Assembly (NCBI RefSeq): GCF_004114955.1
Contig: NZ_CP030053.1
Coordinates: 6,612,001 to 6,676,000 of the forward strand
DNA length: 64,000 bases
Direction: 5' to 3'
Source: Bradyrhizobium guangzhouense
GTDB lineage: Bacteria > Pseudomonadota > Alphaproteobacteria > Rhizobiales > Xanthobacteraceae
In this document: positions 19,142-28,075 of the stretch, piece by piece
How positions within the stretch are numbered: position 1 is the stretch's first letter
How the letters are laid out: the number at the start of each line of letters is the position of its first letter
Notes under the pieces: generated by a model
Told to the model about the DNA's origin: nothing
The model's input: only the letters and a program-made list of their open reading frames with translations
Database searches by the model: none
Made by a program: the position numbers and the translations under genes

Positions 19142-20590
19142 ATGAGTGCTGAAGGCCCGACCTCGTCGACCGAGCCCCCGCCGCCGCGGCGTCCCAAAGT
19201 GATCAAGACCAATCAGCAGCAAGTGTTCTTGTATGTCGTGCTGACCCTGCTGCTGTCGCTGGCGACTGTCTGGGCGGGCCGCACCTGGGTGCACAATTCG
19301 GAGACGCTGACTTTTGCTGTTGGCAGCCCCAACGGCGACGAGGCCCTGTTCGCGAACAAGCTCGCCACGCTGCTGAAGAACAACGGCTCACGTTTCCGGA
19401 TCAAGATCGTCAACAACCCTGACAACGCCAAGGCGATCGCGCAATTCGATCACAGGCAGGCCGATCTCGCCATCCTGCGCACCGACGCCAAGGTGCCGGT
19501 GCGCGCACGCGCGCTGGCGCTGTTGGAGCACGATTTCGTGCTTCTGCTTGGTCCCGGCAACAAGAAGATCAAGTCGCTGGCCGAGCTGAAGAAGAAGAAG
19601 GTCGCGGTTTTCGCCGACAGCGAGTCCTCGCTCGTCTTCGTCCGCAGCCTCCTCGATATCGCCCCCGACAGCCCCGACGCCGCCAAGATCCAGATGGCAC
19701 CGCAGGGCACGACCCTGGACAAGCTGTTCGCGCCGGCCAGCGGCTTCAGCGCGGTGATCGCCATCGTCCACGCCTCCAGGGCGGTGCGCGACAAGGCCTA
19801 CGAGCAGGTCGCCAAGCGTGGCGGCTTCACGCTGAATGCGATCGATGAGGCCAAGGCGCTGGCGCTCAAATTCCCCGGTATTTCCGACGAGACCCTGACG
19901 GCCGGCACGCTGTCTGCGTCGCCCGAGATTCCCGACGACGATCTCGACACGATCGGACTCGAATGGCTCCTGGTCGCGCAATCCAAGATGTCGGGGACCA
20001 CCGCCGGCGACATTGCGCGCATTGTCTACGAGAACAAATCCGCGCTTGGGCTCGACAACGGCTTTGCGACCCACATTGAGCCGGCTTCCGTCGAGAAGGA
20101 CGCCTACGTGATGGCGCATCAGGGAGCGGCCGACTACATCAACGACGACACCAAGTCGTTCATGGATAAATACAGCGACATGATGTATCTGGGCGCTGCC
20201 GCGCTCAGCGTCATCGGCTCGATCTTCGCCGCGATCTACGCCAAGATCACCCGCATCGCGCCGGAAAAGGCGAGCGAGCTCTCCACCGCCATCCTCTGCA
20301 TCGGCGAGCGCATCGAGCACGCCCATTCGCTGGATCAGCTCGAATGCCTCCAGGACGAGCTTGAGAGCATCTTGCGCGGCGCGGTGATCGGCTTGCGCGA
20401 CGGCACGATCAGTACCGACGGGCTCGATACCTTCAAGCTCGGTTACGAATTTGTCCGCGACGAGATCGGCATGCGCCGCGACTACCTCAAGCGCCACGCC
20501 AACGAGCTCGAGAAGGGCACCCGTCAGGCCCTCCCTCCCCCGCATGACGACACCAATGTCGTGGCGGTGAAGACAGCTCAGAGTGCCTGA
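19142..20590 (+). CDS. TAXI-family solute-binding protein anchored in the membrane
   Basis: 482 residues. A membrane helix (about residues 28-46) precedes a TAXI-type periplasmic-binding domain (LTFAVGSPNGDEALFANKLATLLKNN...). A second helix follows near residues 346-366 (MMYLGAAALSVIGSIFAAIYAKI), then a helical cytoplasmic tail of about 115 residues. Classical TAXI proteins are soluble receptors for TRAP permeases; the two-helix form with a cytoplasmic tail and no permease gene nearby suggests sensing or a scaffold role. Confidence 0.85.
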   Translation: MSAEGPTSSTEPPPPRRPKVIKTNQQQVFLYVVLTLLLSLATVWAGRTWVHNSETLTFAVGSPNGDEALFANKLATLLKNNGSRFRIKIVNNPDNAKAIAQFDHRQADLAILRTDAKVPVRARALALLEHDFVLLLGPGNKKIKSLAELKKKKVAVFADSESSLVFVRSLLDIAPDSPDAAKIQMAPQGTTLDKLFAPASGFSAVIAIVHASRAVRDKAYEQVAKRGGFTLNAIDEAKALALKFPGISDETLTAGTLSASPEIPDDDLDTIGLEWLLVAQSKMSGTTAGDIARIVYENKSALGLDNGFATHIEPASVEKDAYVMAHQGAADYINDDTKSFMDKYSDMMYLGAAALSVIGSIFAAIYAKITRIAPEKASELSTAILCIGERIEHAHSLDQLECLQDELESILRGAVIGLRDGTISTDGLDTFKLGYEFVRDEIGMRRDYLKRHANELEKGTRQALPPPHDDTNVVAVKTAQSA

Positions 20591-20604
20591 CCTATCGAAC
20601 CGCG

Positions 20605-20630
20605 CCCGGGGCTCCCGAAGGCCGGGTTTT
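20605..20630 (+). terminator. Probable intrinsic terminator after TAXI gene
   Basis: CCCGG (20605-20609) pairs with CCGGG (20622-20626), directly followed by TTTT. The stem is short, so strength is uncertain. Confidence 0.55.
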
Positions 20631-20709
20631 CTGACAAATCGCGGCCGGTCTCCGGCGGAACCGTGTCCCGAAGCAACCGTTGGTTAGGGGCACAACCGGA
20701 GAACGCACC

Positions 20710-20928
20710 ATGCGTATGCTCCTTCTCGTCGTCTTGCTGGGGATGCTGGTCGCGGTTGGTTATTTCGCCTATTCGGCCATGTCAGTCGGAGGCGACCCGA
20801 TCCCGACGGAAGGCTATGTGGCACTGGCGCTCGGAGCGGGGTTTTCCGTGGTCGTCGGCATCGGCTTGATGATGCTGCTGTTCTTAAGTAGCCGCCGCGG
20901 CTATGACGAGCCACCACATTTCAAGTGA
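20710..20928 (+). CDS. Small two-helix membrane protein
   Basis: 72 residues. Two hydrophobic segments (about 3-23 and 38-61) flank a short polar loop (SVGGDPIPTEGY), and the C-terminus is charged (SSRRGYDEPPHFK). No family recognised. It lies between the TAXI protein and the potassium channel. Confidence 0.7.
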   Translation: MRMLLLVVLLGMLVAVGYFAYSAMSVGGDPIPTEGYVALALGAGFSVVVGIGLMMLLFLSSRRGYDEPPHFK

Positions 20929-21064
20929 CCGCCTGATCTGCCCAGATTAGCCACCCTCGTCGAAGGCTGGCGCCTGTCGTTGACGGCCCCCGTGCGGACG
21001 GGCACTTTGGCGCCGAAGTCCCAACCCGGGGACCGCAAGAGCCAAGACCGAGCCGCCATCCCGC

Positions 21065-22174
21065 ATGTCGAAGCCGATGTTTCCCGCCCTGGCCCAGTTC
21101 GTGGCCGCGACCGCCGGCCGCAACATGACCAAGGCGGCCTATGTGGCCGTGACCGTCGGCGTGCTCAGCATGGTGCTGCTGACGCTCGACCCGGCCTATG
21201 ACACGGCACATCGCTGGGTCGATTTTCTGCTGTGGACCAGCCTCGTCTATTTCGTGTTCGAATGGCTGGTCCGGCTGCGCCATATGGCGCGGCAGGGGCG
21301 GCTGGGACTGTATATGTCCTCCTCCGCCGGGCTGGTCGACACCGTCGGGGCGCTGGCCGTGCCGGTCGCGCTCGTCCTCGGCGCCGAGCCCAAGACGGCC
21401 TGGTTGCTGAGCGTGCTGTGGGTATTGAAGGTCGTGCCTGGCATTCCCGGCCTGCGCCAGCTCCGCCGCGTGCTCGTGCTGGAATCGGGGCCGTTGCTCA
21501 GCGTGCTCGTGATTTTCCTGATGGTGGTCTTTCTCGCCTCCGTCGCCGAGTACTTCCTGGAGCGGGACGTGCAGCCGCAAACATTCGGCAGCGTCCCCGC
21601 CGCACTGTGGTGGGCGGTCGTCACACTGACCACGACAGGCTATGGCGACGTCGTGCCAGTCACGCCGCTCGGCCGCATGGTGGCGGCGCTGGTCATGATC
21701 TCGGGCCTCGGCGTGTTTGGCCTCTGGACCGGTATCCTGGCGACGGGGTTCGCAGCGGAGACGCGGCGCGATAATTTCCTCAAGACCTGGGAATCCGTCA
21801 GCAAGGTGCCGTTCTTCGCGGCGCTGGGCCCGGCGGCCATCGCCGACGTCACCCACATGCTGCGCACCATGGAGCTGCCGGCGCGCACCATGATCATCCG
21901 CAAGGGTGCGCAGGGCGACTGCATGTATTTCATCGCTGCCGGCGAGGTCGAGGTCGACCTGCCCGGCAAGAAGGTCCAGCTCGGGGAAGGCGCCTTCTTC
22001 GGCGAGATGGCGCTGCTCGGCAACAACATGCGCGGCGCCAATGTGTCGACCACGAAAGTGTCGCGACTCCTCGTGCTCGACCTCGTCGACTTCCGCGTCC
22101 TGATGGCACGGCACCCCGATCTCGCCGAAACCATCGACGCCGAAGCCAAACGGCGCACGCTGGAAAACAGGTAG
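21065..22174 (+). CDS. Cyclic-nucleotide-gated potassium channel (MlotiK1-like)
   Basis: 369 residues. Six membrane segments carry the selectivity filter TTTGYGD at residues 189-195, preceded by the pore helix PAALWWAVVTLT. A short linker joins a C-terminal cyclic-nucleotide-binding domain with the phosphate-binding cassette GEGAFFGEMALLGNNMRGANV, including the Glu and Arg that contact cAMP/cGMP. Wording throughout parallels the Mesorhizobium loti channel MlotiK1, including FGLWTGILATGF after the filter. S4 has few positive charges, as in MlotiK1, suggesting ligand rather than voltage gating. Confidence 0.93.
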   Translation: MSKPMFPALAQFVAATAGRNMTKAAYVAVTVGVLSMVLLTLDPAYDTAHRWVDFLLWTSLVYFVFEWLVRLRHMARQGRLGLYMSSSAGLVDTVGALAVPVALVLGAEPKTAWLLSVLWVLKVVPGIPGLRQLRRVLVLESGPLLSVLVIFLMVVFLASVAEYFLERDVQPQTFGSVPAALWWAVVTLTTTGYGDVVPVTPLGRMVAALVMISGLGVFGLWTGILATGFAAETRRDNFLKTWESVSKVPFFAALGPAAIADVTHMLRTMELPARTMIIRKGAQGDCMYFIAAGEVEVDLPGKKVQLGEGAFFGEMALLGNNMRGANVSTTKVSRLLVLDLVDFRVLMARHPDLAETIDAEAKRRTLENR

Positions 22175-22185
22175 TGGAGACAAGA

Positions 22186-22971
22186 ATGTCGGAGACAGCC
22201 GACGCGGCCTCTGGCCCCGTGCTCGAAATCGACGGCGGCCGCGCGACCATCCGCCTCAACCGGCCCAAGCATCTCAACCGGCTTCAAGCCGAAGACCTTG
22301 GCGAGCTCGTCCGGGTGTTCGACCGGATCGAGGCCGATCCTGATATCCGCGTCCTGGTGCTGACCGGCACGGGACGAGCGTTCTCGGCCGGTTACGATCT
22401 CAACTCGGTCGCCGAGCGGGCGGTGAGTGCCAATGAGCAGCAGAGCGCGGGCTCGGCCTTCGAGGTCGTCGTCAACCGGCTCGAGGATCTCGGCGTGCCG
22501 ACGATCTGCCGGCTCAATGGCGGTGTCTATGGCGGCTCGACCGACCTCGCGCTCGCCTGTGATTTTCGTATCGGCGTCGACACTGCCGAGATGTTCATGC
22601 CGGCGGCCCGGCTCGGGCTGCATTATTACAGGAGCGGCATCAAGCGCTACGTGACCCGGCTCGGCGTCGACAACGCGAAAAGGCTATTCCTCACGGCGCA
22701 GAAGATCAGCGCGCCGGAAATGCTGCGGATCGGCTACCTCACCGCCATGGTGGCGGTCGAGTTTTTGGACGAGGAAGTCGACAAGCTCGCCAACATCCTC
22801 GCCGGCAACGCGCCGAACGCGATGCGCGGCATGAAGCGCGCCATCAACGAATTCGCCCGCGGTGAGCTGGATGAGCGAGCGGCCGACCAGCGGCACCGCG
22901 ACAGCATGCGGGGTGACGAGATCAAGGAAGGTATCAAGGCGTTCGCAGAGAAGCGGGCGCCGAGGTTTTGA
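22186..22971 (+). CDS. Crotonase-fold protein lacking a hydratase glutamate
   Basis: 261 residues from ATG 22186 (GGAG site 8 bases upstream). The fold is clear: FSAGYDLNSVAE, LNGGVYGGSTDLALACDFRIG. The two hydratase glutamates are replaced: the first aligns with Asp in GGSTDLALA, the second with Ala in MPAARLG. Hydration is therefore unlikely; isomerase, hydrolase or decarboxylase activity would be more consistent. It starts 11 bp after the channel gene, though a shared role is not obvious. Confidence 0.85.
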   Translation: MSETADAASGPVLEIDGGRATIRLNRPKHLNRLQAEDLGELVRVFDRIEADPDIRVLVLTGTGRAFSAGYDLNSVAERAVSANEQQSAGSAFEVVVNRLEDLGVPTICRLNGGVYGGSTDLALACDFRIGVDTAEMFMPAARLGLHYYRSGIKRYVTRLGVDNAKRLFLTAQKISAPEMLRIGYLTAMVAVEFLDEEVDKLANILAGNAPNAMRGMKRAINEFARGELDERAADQRHRDSMRGDEIKEGIKAFAEKRAPRF

Positions 22972-22974
22972 GGG

Positions 22975-23430
22975 TCACTTCCGCTTCGACCGCATCGCGC
23001 GCGTTTGTACGAGCTTTGAATCGTGCGACAGCGCTTGATAGCGTTCGCCGTCGACAGCGTAGATCGCGATACGGCCTTCCCTGTCGGCATGCACGCCCCA
23101 GCCGTAGCGCTTGCCGAGGCCCGAGGCCCGCATGCAGGCCTGCCCCCGCGAGAAGAAGGCAGCGCGGGCGGCGTTCCGTTCCGACTTGGACGCCTTGGCT
23201 CCAAGCCCGCGCCCTTGCGCCGAGGTCGCAAAGATCACGTCGTCGGACGTGTACTTGTAAGGCGCGTTCGCGATCATCGCATATTGCAGTCCGGCCACCG
23301 TCGGCCGTCCCGCTCGCATCGGCGGCTCCTCACCCGAGCGCGCCGGACAATCCTCAGCAACCCGAATGAACGTGTCGACACAATTCGTCGTATGGATCGG
23401 CTTGGTCACGTGAACTTCGAGCCTCTTCAT
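22975..23430 (-). CDS. DUF6157-family protein
   Basis: 151 residues. The segments HTTNCVDTFIRVAEDCP, QYAMIANAPYKYTSDDVIFATSAQ and SRGQACMRASGLGKRYGWGVH are the family pattern of DUF6157, whose function is unknown. Its ATG overlaps the stop of the GST gene by 4 bp (ATGA), so both are one transcript. It ends 4 bp from the convergent crotonase-fold gene. Confidence 0.82.
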   Translation of the reverse strand: MKRLEVHVTKPIHTTNCVDTFIRVAEDCPARSGEEPPMRAGRPTVAGLQYAMIANAPYKYTSDDVIFATSAQGRGLGAKASKSERNAARAAFFSRGQACMRASGLGKRYGWGVHADREGRIAIYAVDGERYQALSHDSKLVQTRAMRSKRK

Positions 23431-24071
23431 GCTCCCGCAGCCGCGGCATGCTGCACGGCCATCTCATCGTCCGCCGCACTGATGCGCTGGAACGCCGGTC
23501 GCAACGTAATGCGCTCGGAATAACGGACGAAGACGTCCTTTTTCGGCACGATGCCGAACATCATGGTCCAGCTGAATGCAACACCCCACAGAATATCGGC
23601 GGCAGTCATCCGCTCGCCAAGAAGATAAGGGCCGCCCGCGAGTTGTGCCTCGAGGGCACCCAGCATGGTGTCGTAATCGGCATAGGGCGACTGCGTGATC
23701 GGCGCCGGGTCGCGTTGCATAAACTTGTCGATCAAGGCGGGCTCAAAGGAAGAGCCGTAATAGGCGATCCAGCGCAGGTAAGGACCGCGCAGCGGGTCAT
23801 TGGGCGCGGGCGCGAGGCCGGCCTGAGGAAAAAGGTCTGCAAGATAGATATAGATCGCGACTTGCTCGGTCACGAGCGCCTCGCCGTGCTTGACAGCCGG
23901 CACCTTCCCGAGCGGATTGATGGCGAGGTAGGGAGGCCTTCGCTGCTCGCCCGCCTTCATGTTGAGGACGTGGAGATCGTAGGGCGCCCCCAGTTCCTCC
24001 AGCAGCACGCGTGTGCCGGTGGCCCGGCTCTGCGGCGCATAATACAGCGTGATGCGGTTCGGATCGGTCAT
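23427..24071 (-). CDS. Glutathione S-transferase
   Basis: 214 residues with a canonical two-domain GST layout. The thioredoxin-like half has LYYAPQSRATGTRVLLEELGAPYDLHVLN, the cis-Pro GKVPAVK and the glutathione-binding EQVAIYIYL. The helical C-domain has GERMTAADILWGV, the N-capping/hydrophobic-staple motif. It is divergent from the WYL regulator at 24162 across a perfect operator, so it is the likely target of that regulator. Confidence 0.93.
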   Translation of the reverse strand: MTDPNRITLYYAPQSRATGTRVLLEELGAPYDLHVLNMKAGEQRRPPYLAINPLGKVPAVKHGEALVTEQVAIYIYLADLFPQAGLAPAPNDPLRGPYLRWIAYYGSSFEPALIDKFMQRDPAPITQSPYADYDTMLGALEAQLAGGPYLLGERMTAADILWGVAFSWTMMFGIVPKKDVFVRYSERITLRPAFQRISAADDEMAVQHAAAAGA

Positions 24072-24124
24072 GGCGGGGCCTCTCGTCTAGCCGGCTAGCG
24101 ATGGAGCCAATCTTTAAACGACGA

Positions 24125-24147
24125 TACCTGACATCTAGTGTCAGGTA
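24125..24147. promoter_or_regulatory. Perfect 9-bp inverted-repeat operator between GST and WYL regulator
   Basis: TACCTGACA (24125-24133) and TGTCAGGTA (24139-24147) are exact complements around TCTAG. The site lies centrally in the 90-bp divergent region and is the obvious binding site for the adjacent YafY-type regulator. Confidence 0.75.
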
Positions 24148-24161
24148 TGGTTTAAGGGGCC

Positions 24162-25142
24162 ATGCGCGCGAGCCGAATGTTGTCGATCCTCACCACTCTT
24201 CAGGCCAAGGGACAGGTCACTGCGCCCGAACTGGCGGAGGCCTGCGAGGTCTCGGTGCGCACAATCTACCGCGACATCGACGCGCTCGCGGCGTCCGGTG
24301 TCCCTGTTTATGCCGACCGCGGTGCGGAGGGTGGTTACCGCTTGCTCGATGGTTATCGCGTGCGCTTGAATGGGCTGTCTCAAAGCGAAGCGGGTGCGCT
24401 TTTCCTCGCAGGGCTCCCGGGGCCGGCCGCGGCGCTGGGGCTGGATGCTGCGATGATCGCCGCACAGAATAAGCTGATGGCGGCGCTGCCGGCGAATTTG
24501 CGCGAAGACGCCGGCCGGATGCAGGAGCGTTTTCATCTGGACGCGCCGGGCTGGTTTGGCGAAACGGAGGAGCCAAAGCATCTGCGCACCATCGCTGGCG
24601 CCGCGTTGCGCGGGACATTGATCAAGATTCGCTACCAGAGCTGGCGTGCGGAGAAGCAGCGTCACGTCGCTCCACTCGGCCTCGTGCTCAAGGGCGGCAG
24701 TTGGTATCTCGCAGGCCAGGTCGACGGCAGCGTGCGCACCTATCGCATCGCACGCGTGCTTGACTGCAGGGCGCTCGACGACCGCTTCGATCGCCCCGCC
24801 GATTTCGACCTCGCAGCTTACTGGCGAGACGCGACGTTGCGGTTAGAGGCCGAGATGCACCCGAACGTCGCGGTCGTGCGGCTCTCGCCATTCGGCGTAA
24901 AGCTGCTCGACGCGCTGAGCCAACCCTACGTCAGGGCGCGCACGCAGATTGAAGAAGTCGCTGACGCGGACGGTTGGCGCATCGCCAGAGTCCCGACGGG
25001 CAAGACATCATGGCATGCTGCGGCGGAATTGCTGCGGCTCGGTGCCGAAGCCGAAGTGTTGGAGCCCGCCGATCTCCGCGAGAAGATGGCCGAGATGACG
25101 CAGGTGATGGCGGCGCGCTATAGCGCGGCGCGCAAAGCCTGA
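24162..25142 (+). CDS. YafY-type HTH/WYL regulator (full length)
   Basis: 326 residues. HTH_11 at the N-terminus (MLSILTTLQAKGQVTAPELAEACEVSVRTIYRDIDALAASGVPVYADRGAEGGYRL). A WYL domain follows (IRYQSWRAEKQRHVAPLGLVLKGGSWYLAGQVDGSVRTYRIARV), and then a WCX-like C-terminal domain. It probably represses or activates the divergent GST-DUF6157 pair through the palindrome at 24125-24147. Confidence 0.93.
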   Translation: MRASRMLSILTTLQAKGQVTAPELAEACEVSVRTIYRDIDALAASGVPVYADRGAEGGYRLLDGYRVRLNGLSQSEAGALFLAGLPGPAAALGLDAAMIAAQNKLMAALPANLREDAGRMQERFHLDAPGWFGETEEPKHLRTIAGAALRGTLIKIRYQSWRAEKQRHVAPLGLVLKGGSWYLAGQVDGSVRTYRIARVLDCRALDDRFDRPADFDLAAYWRDATLRLEAEMHPNVAVVRLSPFGVKLLDALSQPYVRARTQIEEVADADGWRIARVPTGKTSWHAAAELLRLGAEAEVLEPADLREKMAEMTQVMAARYSAARKA

Positions 25143-25279
25143 CGGCGTCGCATTTCGCCGCGACTGACGAAGCAGTTCTGAAACACGATTCTCACCTCGC
25201 CGTGTGAACGCAATCGCACTTCGGCTCGACCGAGAAGCAGGGACACAACACCGGCCTCGCGCCACACTGGAGAATGAGA

Positions 25280-25513
25280 ATGTTTCGTAAGCTTGCACTT
25301 GGTCTGATCGCCGCCGGCTCGCTCGGCGCTGCCGCTCTTGCGCCCACCGCTGCTTCGGCCCACGGCTTCCACCACTACTGGGGTCCCGGTTGGGGATTCG
25401 GCGGCATCTACGTCAACACCGGCGTCAGCAACTGCTATCAGGAGCGCGTGGTCCAGACCCGCCACGGCGCACGCGTCCGCGTCGTGAATGTCTGCGGCTA
25501 CGGAATCTACTGA
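25280..25513 (+). CDS. Small secreted Gly/His/Tyr-rich protein
   Basis: 77 residues from ATG 25280 (GGAG site 8 bases upstream; ATG 25274 lies too close to it). A signal peptide (FRKLALGLIAAGSLGAAALAPTAASA) is followed by a short mature chain with GFHHYWGPGWGFGG and two Cys (SNCYQERVV...NVCGYGIY). Such small exported proteins are common in Bradyrhizobium-like genomes without known function. Confidence 0.8.
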   Translation: MFRKLALGLIAAGSLGAAALAPTAASAHGFHHYWGPGWGFGGIYVNTGVSNCYQERVVQTRHGARVRVVNVCGYGIY

Positions 25514-25535
25514 GAACGACTGCTTCGATTGGCGT

Positions 25536-25562
25536 AACCCCGGCTGCTTCGCGGCCGGGGTT
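25536..25562 (+). terminator. Hairpin after the small secreted protein
   Basis: AACCCCGGC (25536-25544) pairs perfectly with GCCGGGGTT (25554-25562). There is no T-run on either side, so termination efficiency is doubtful; it lies between convergent genes. Confidence 0.45.
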
Positions 25563-25569
25563 CGTCGTC

Positions 25570-26802
25570 TCAGCTCGCAAGCGCCGTCTGCGATGGGGAG
25601 GAGGCCAGTTCGGCCGCGCTGGCATTGCGCTGCGATATCCATCGCTCCGCGCGCGAACGTCGGAGGGACGGTGCAAAGAAGAAGCCCTGGGCAACATCGC
25701 AGCCGATGCGGCGTATGATCTCGAGCGCTTCGGGACTTTCTACTCCTTCGGCCACGACCTTCATGTTGAACGCCTTTGCCAGCGCCACCGACGCGTCGAC
25801 GATCTTCATCATGTCCTCGTCGGATTCACAGCCTTTGATGAACGACTGATCGATCTTGAGCTCGCTGAAGGGCAGCCGCGCCAGCGCCGCAAGCGACGAA
25901 TACCCGGTGCCGAAATCATCGATGGCCGTGCCGATCTTCTTGATCCGTAACCGTACCAGGATGTCGTTGGCGCGATCGACGTCGGCCATCGCAATTGTCT
26001 CGGTGATCTCCACCGTCAGCGCAGACGGAGGGATGTTCTCGCGGCGCAGGGTCTCCTCGATCCGCTCGGGCAGCGTCAGATCCGACATCAGCGAGCCCGA
26101 GATGTTGACGGCGATGGTGAAGCCCGGATTGCGCTCGATCAGCTTGCGGCCCTGCGACATCGCCGATGAAAGGATGCAGTCGGTCAGTTCGCTCATGAGA
26201 CCGCCTTCCTCGGCAATCGGAATGAAAACCAGCGGCGACACCATGCCGAATTCAGCGCTGCGCCAGCGCGCCAGCGCCTCGGCGCCGATGACCCTCCCGG
26301 TCTGCAGTGCGATTTTCGGCTGGAACTCGACGAAAAACTCGCCGGCGGCGAGGCCATGCGCGATGCCGGCCGGCGTGACCGGGAGCAACGGCGAAGCCGA
26401 TGTTGCAGCCCGGGGCGAGCGCTGCGGCAATTCGAGCGCGCTGCGCAGACGATTGAGATCGAGCGGCTTGGTCAGGCAGCCGCCGACCAACAGCTTCAGA
26501 CCGTTTGCGACCCGGCGGGTCGCCTTCATGATACGATCATCGCAACCGCTGATGATCACGATCGACATCGCTTTGAGGTTTCGCTCGGCGACGAAGCGCA
26601 GCAGCTCCACCCCGTCCCGCTCTCCGAGTGACAGGTCGAGCGCCATGGTCTGGAAGGTTTCTCGGGCCAGGAGTTCGGTTGCAGCCTCGAAGGACGGCGC
26701 GACAACGGTGTCGTAGCCGAGCTTCGCACCGATCTTACTGATCAGAACCCGTTGCACCAGATCGTCGTCAACCACCAGAAGACGGCTTCTCGTCGCGCTC
26801 AT
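25570..26802 (-). CDS. Response regulator with EAL phosphodiesterase domain
   Basis: 410 residues from ATG 26802. Residues about 6-125 form a receiver domain (LLVVDDDLVQRVL with the acidic pair, a phosphorylatable Asp in MALDLSLG and the conserved Lys in LTKP). Residues about 150-395 form an EAL domain with GAEALARW, VNISG, EITET, DDFGTGYSS, LKIDQSFI and VAEGVES, all metal- and catalysis-related residues. It should hydrolyse cyclic di-GMP under control of an unlinked histidine kinase. Confidence 0.93.
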   Translation of the reverse strand: MSATRSRLLVVDDDLVQRVLISKIGAKLGYDTVVAPSFEAATELLARETFQTMALDLSLGERDGVELLRFVAERNLKAMSIVIISGCDDRIMKATRRVANGLKLLVGGCLTKPLDLNRLRSALELPQRSPRAATSASPLLPVTPAGIAHGLAAGEFFVEFQPKIALQTGRVIGAEALARWRSAEFGMVSPLVFIPIAEEGGLMSELTDCILSSAMSQGRKLIERNPGFTIAVNISGSLMSDLTLPERIEETLRRENIPPSALTVEITETIAMADVDRANDILVRLRIKKIGTAIDDFGTGYSSLAALARLPFSELKIDQSFIKGCESDEDMMKIVDASVALAKAFNMKVVAEGVESPEALEIIRRIGCDVAQGFFFAPSLRRSRAERWISQRNASAAELASSPSQTALAS

Positions 26803-27091
26803 TGCCCATCGCTCCAAACATCGAATGTTTTGATGGACGCAACGCTAGGACAGCGGGCTCACCCGGCCGTGAATACAAAACTGCTAAAACTTTCTCGATC
26901 CGGAAGGACTCGTTAGCCATGTTTTATCGGCCAACAGACCATTGATTTCATTTTGTATTCTTGCTTCGCCCGACAGGGATTGGCCGCGTGGTACTGGAGT
27001 GATCCTTGCCATCGCTACGTGCGATGAACACGCAGTAAAGCCCCCTATCGAAAGCCGGCAAACGCCCCACAGGCTTCGAAAAAGCCACTCC

Positions 27092-28060
27092 TCATGCAGC
27101 TTTCGCGGGGCCACCCTCCAGCTGCCGACGAAACCAGGCCCAGGTCTCGCGCGTCGTTTGAATATAACCGCGGCCGCGATAGACGATCTCGTCGTCGACG
27201 ATGCCGTTCAGTTTGGGTAGGGCGTGAAACGGGATCGAGGGGTAGGCGTGGTGTTCGACATGGTAGGGCATGTTCCACGCAATCCATTTGACAATCGCGG
27301 CGGTGTAGGTGGTGCGGGTGTTCTGGAAGGCGCTGCGGGTACGCTCGCAGCCTGTGTGCTCGGCCAGGAGATAGGGCCGCAGGAAGAATTGCCCGATGAT
27401 CAGCGGGACGATCCAGACCTCGAGCAGCAGGGTCGAGGAGAACCACAGTGAGAGCGCGAACAGCAGCACATAGACGAGGGCATAGACGCGTGCTTCGGTC
27501 ACGATGATGGCGCGCTTGTTCTCGGGGATCCAGGGCACCGTGACCTTGCCGGTGACGGCATGGCCGAGCATGAGACGGAGGCGGCCCGCAACCTGGAGCA
27601 GACCGCTATAGGCAAGCGCGATCTGGGTCTCGGATTTCGGCTTCACGCCGACGATCAGCTCCGGATCCTTCTCGGGATCCTGAGTGTAGCGATGATGGTC
27701 CCAATGGAACAGGCAATAATATTCGTAAGGCTGCCCGATGATGAAGGCCGATAGATAGCCGACCGCGAGGTTGAGACCGCGGCTCCTAAACGCGGTCTTG
27801 TGTGCGGTCTCGTGCAACGCCATGAACAGGAAGGCGACGAGATAGCCCTGTATCGCCATCAGCGGCAACGCCCAAAGCACGCCATGGCTCGAGCTCACCT
27901 TCCAGATCAACGACCCAATCAGTACGACCATTGCGTAGTGGCAGAGGCTGCGCAGCGCGCCCTTGAGATCGGAGCGAACCGACAGTTCGCGCAGCATCGC
28001 CGGTGTCAACGGCTTCAAGCGGTGGCCGGGTTCTGGAGCGGAAACGGTCGCATCAGTCAT
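27092..28060 (-). CDS. Membrane fatty-acid desaturase family protein
   Basis: 322 residues. Three histidine boxes that bind the di-iron centre are visible: HETAHKT, HWDHHRY and, near the C-terminus, VEHHAYP. Hydrophobic segments lie between them in the usual order. Acyl substrate and double-bond position cannot be predicted; relatives also act on carotenoids or alkanes. It starts 15 bp after the alpha/beta-hydrolase gene and shares its promoter. Confidence 0.9.
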   Translation of the reverse strand: MTDATVSAPEPGHRLKPLTPAMLRELSVRSDLKGALRSLCHYAMVVLIGSLIWKVSSSHGVLWALPLMAIQGYLVAFLFMALHETAHKTAFRSRGLNLAVGYLSAFIIGQPYEYYCLFHWDHHRYTQDPEKDPELIVGVKPKSETQIALAYSGLLQVAGRLRLMLGHAVTGKVTVPWIPENKRAIIVTEARVYALVYVLLFALSLWFSSTLLLEVWIVPLIIGQFFLRPYLLAEHTGCERTRSAFQNTRTTYTAAIVKWIAWNMPYHVEHHAYPSIPFHALPKLNGIVDDEIVYRGRGYIQTTRETWAWFRRQLEGGPAKAA

Positions 28061-28075
28061 GATCAGGGACCTGCA

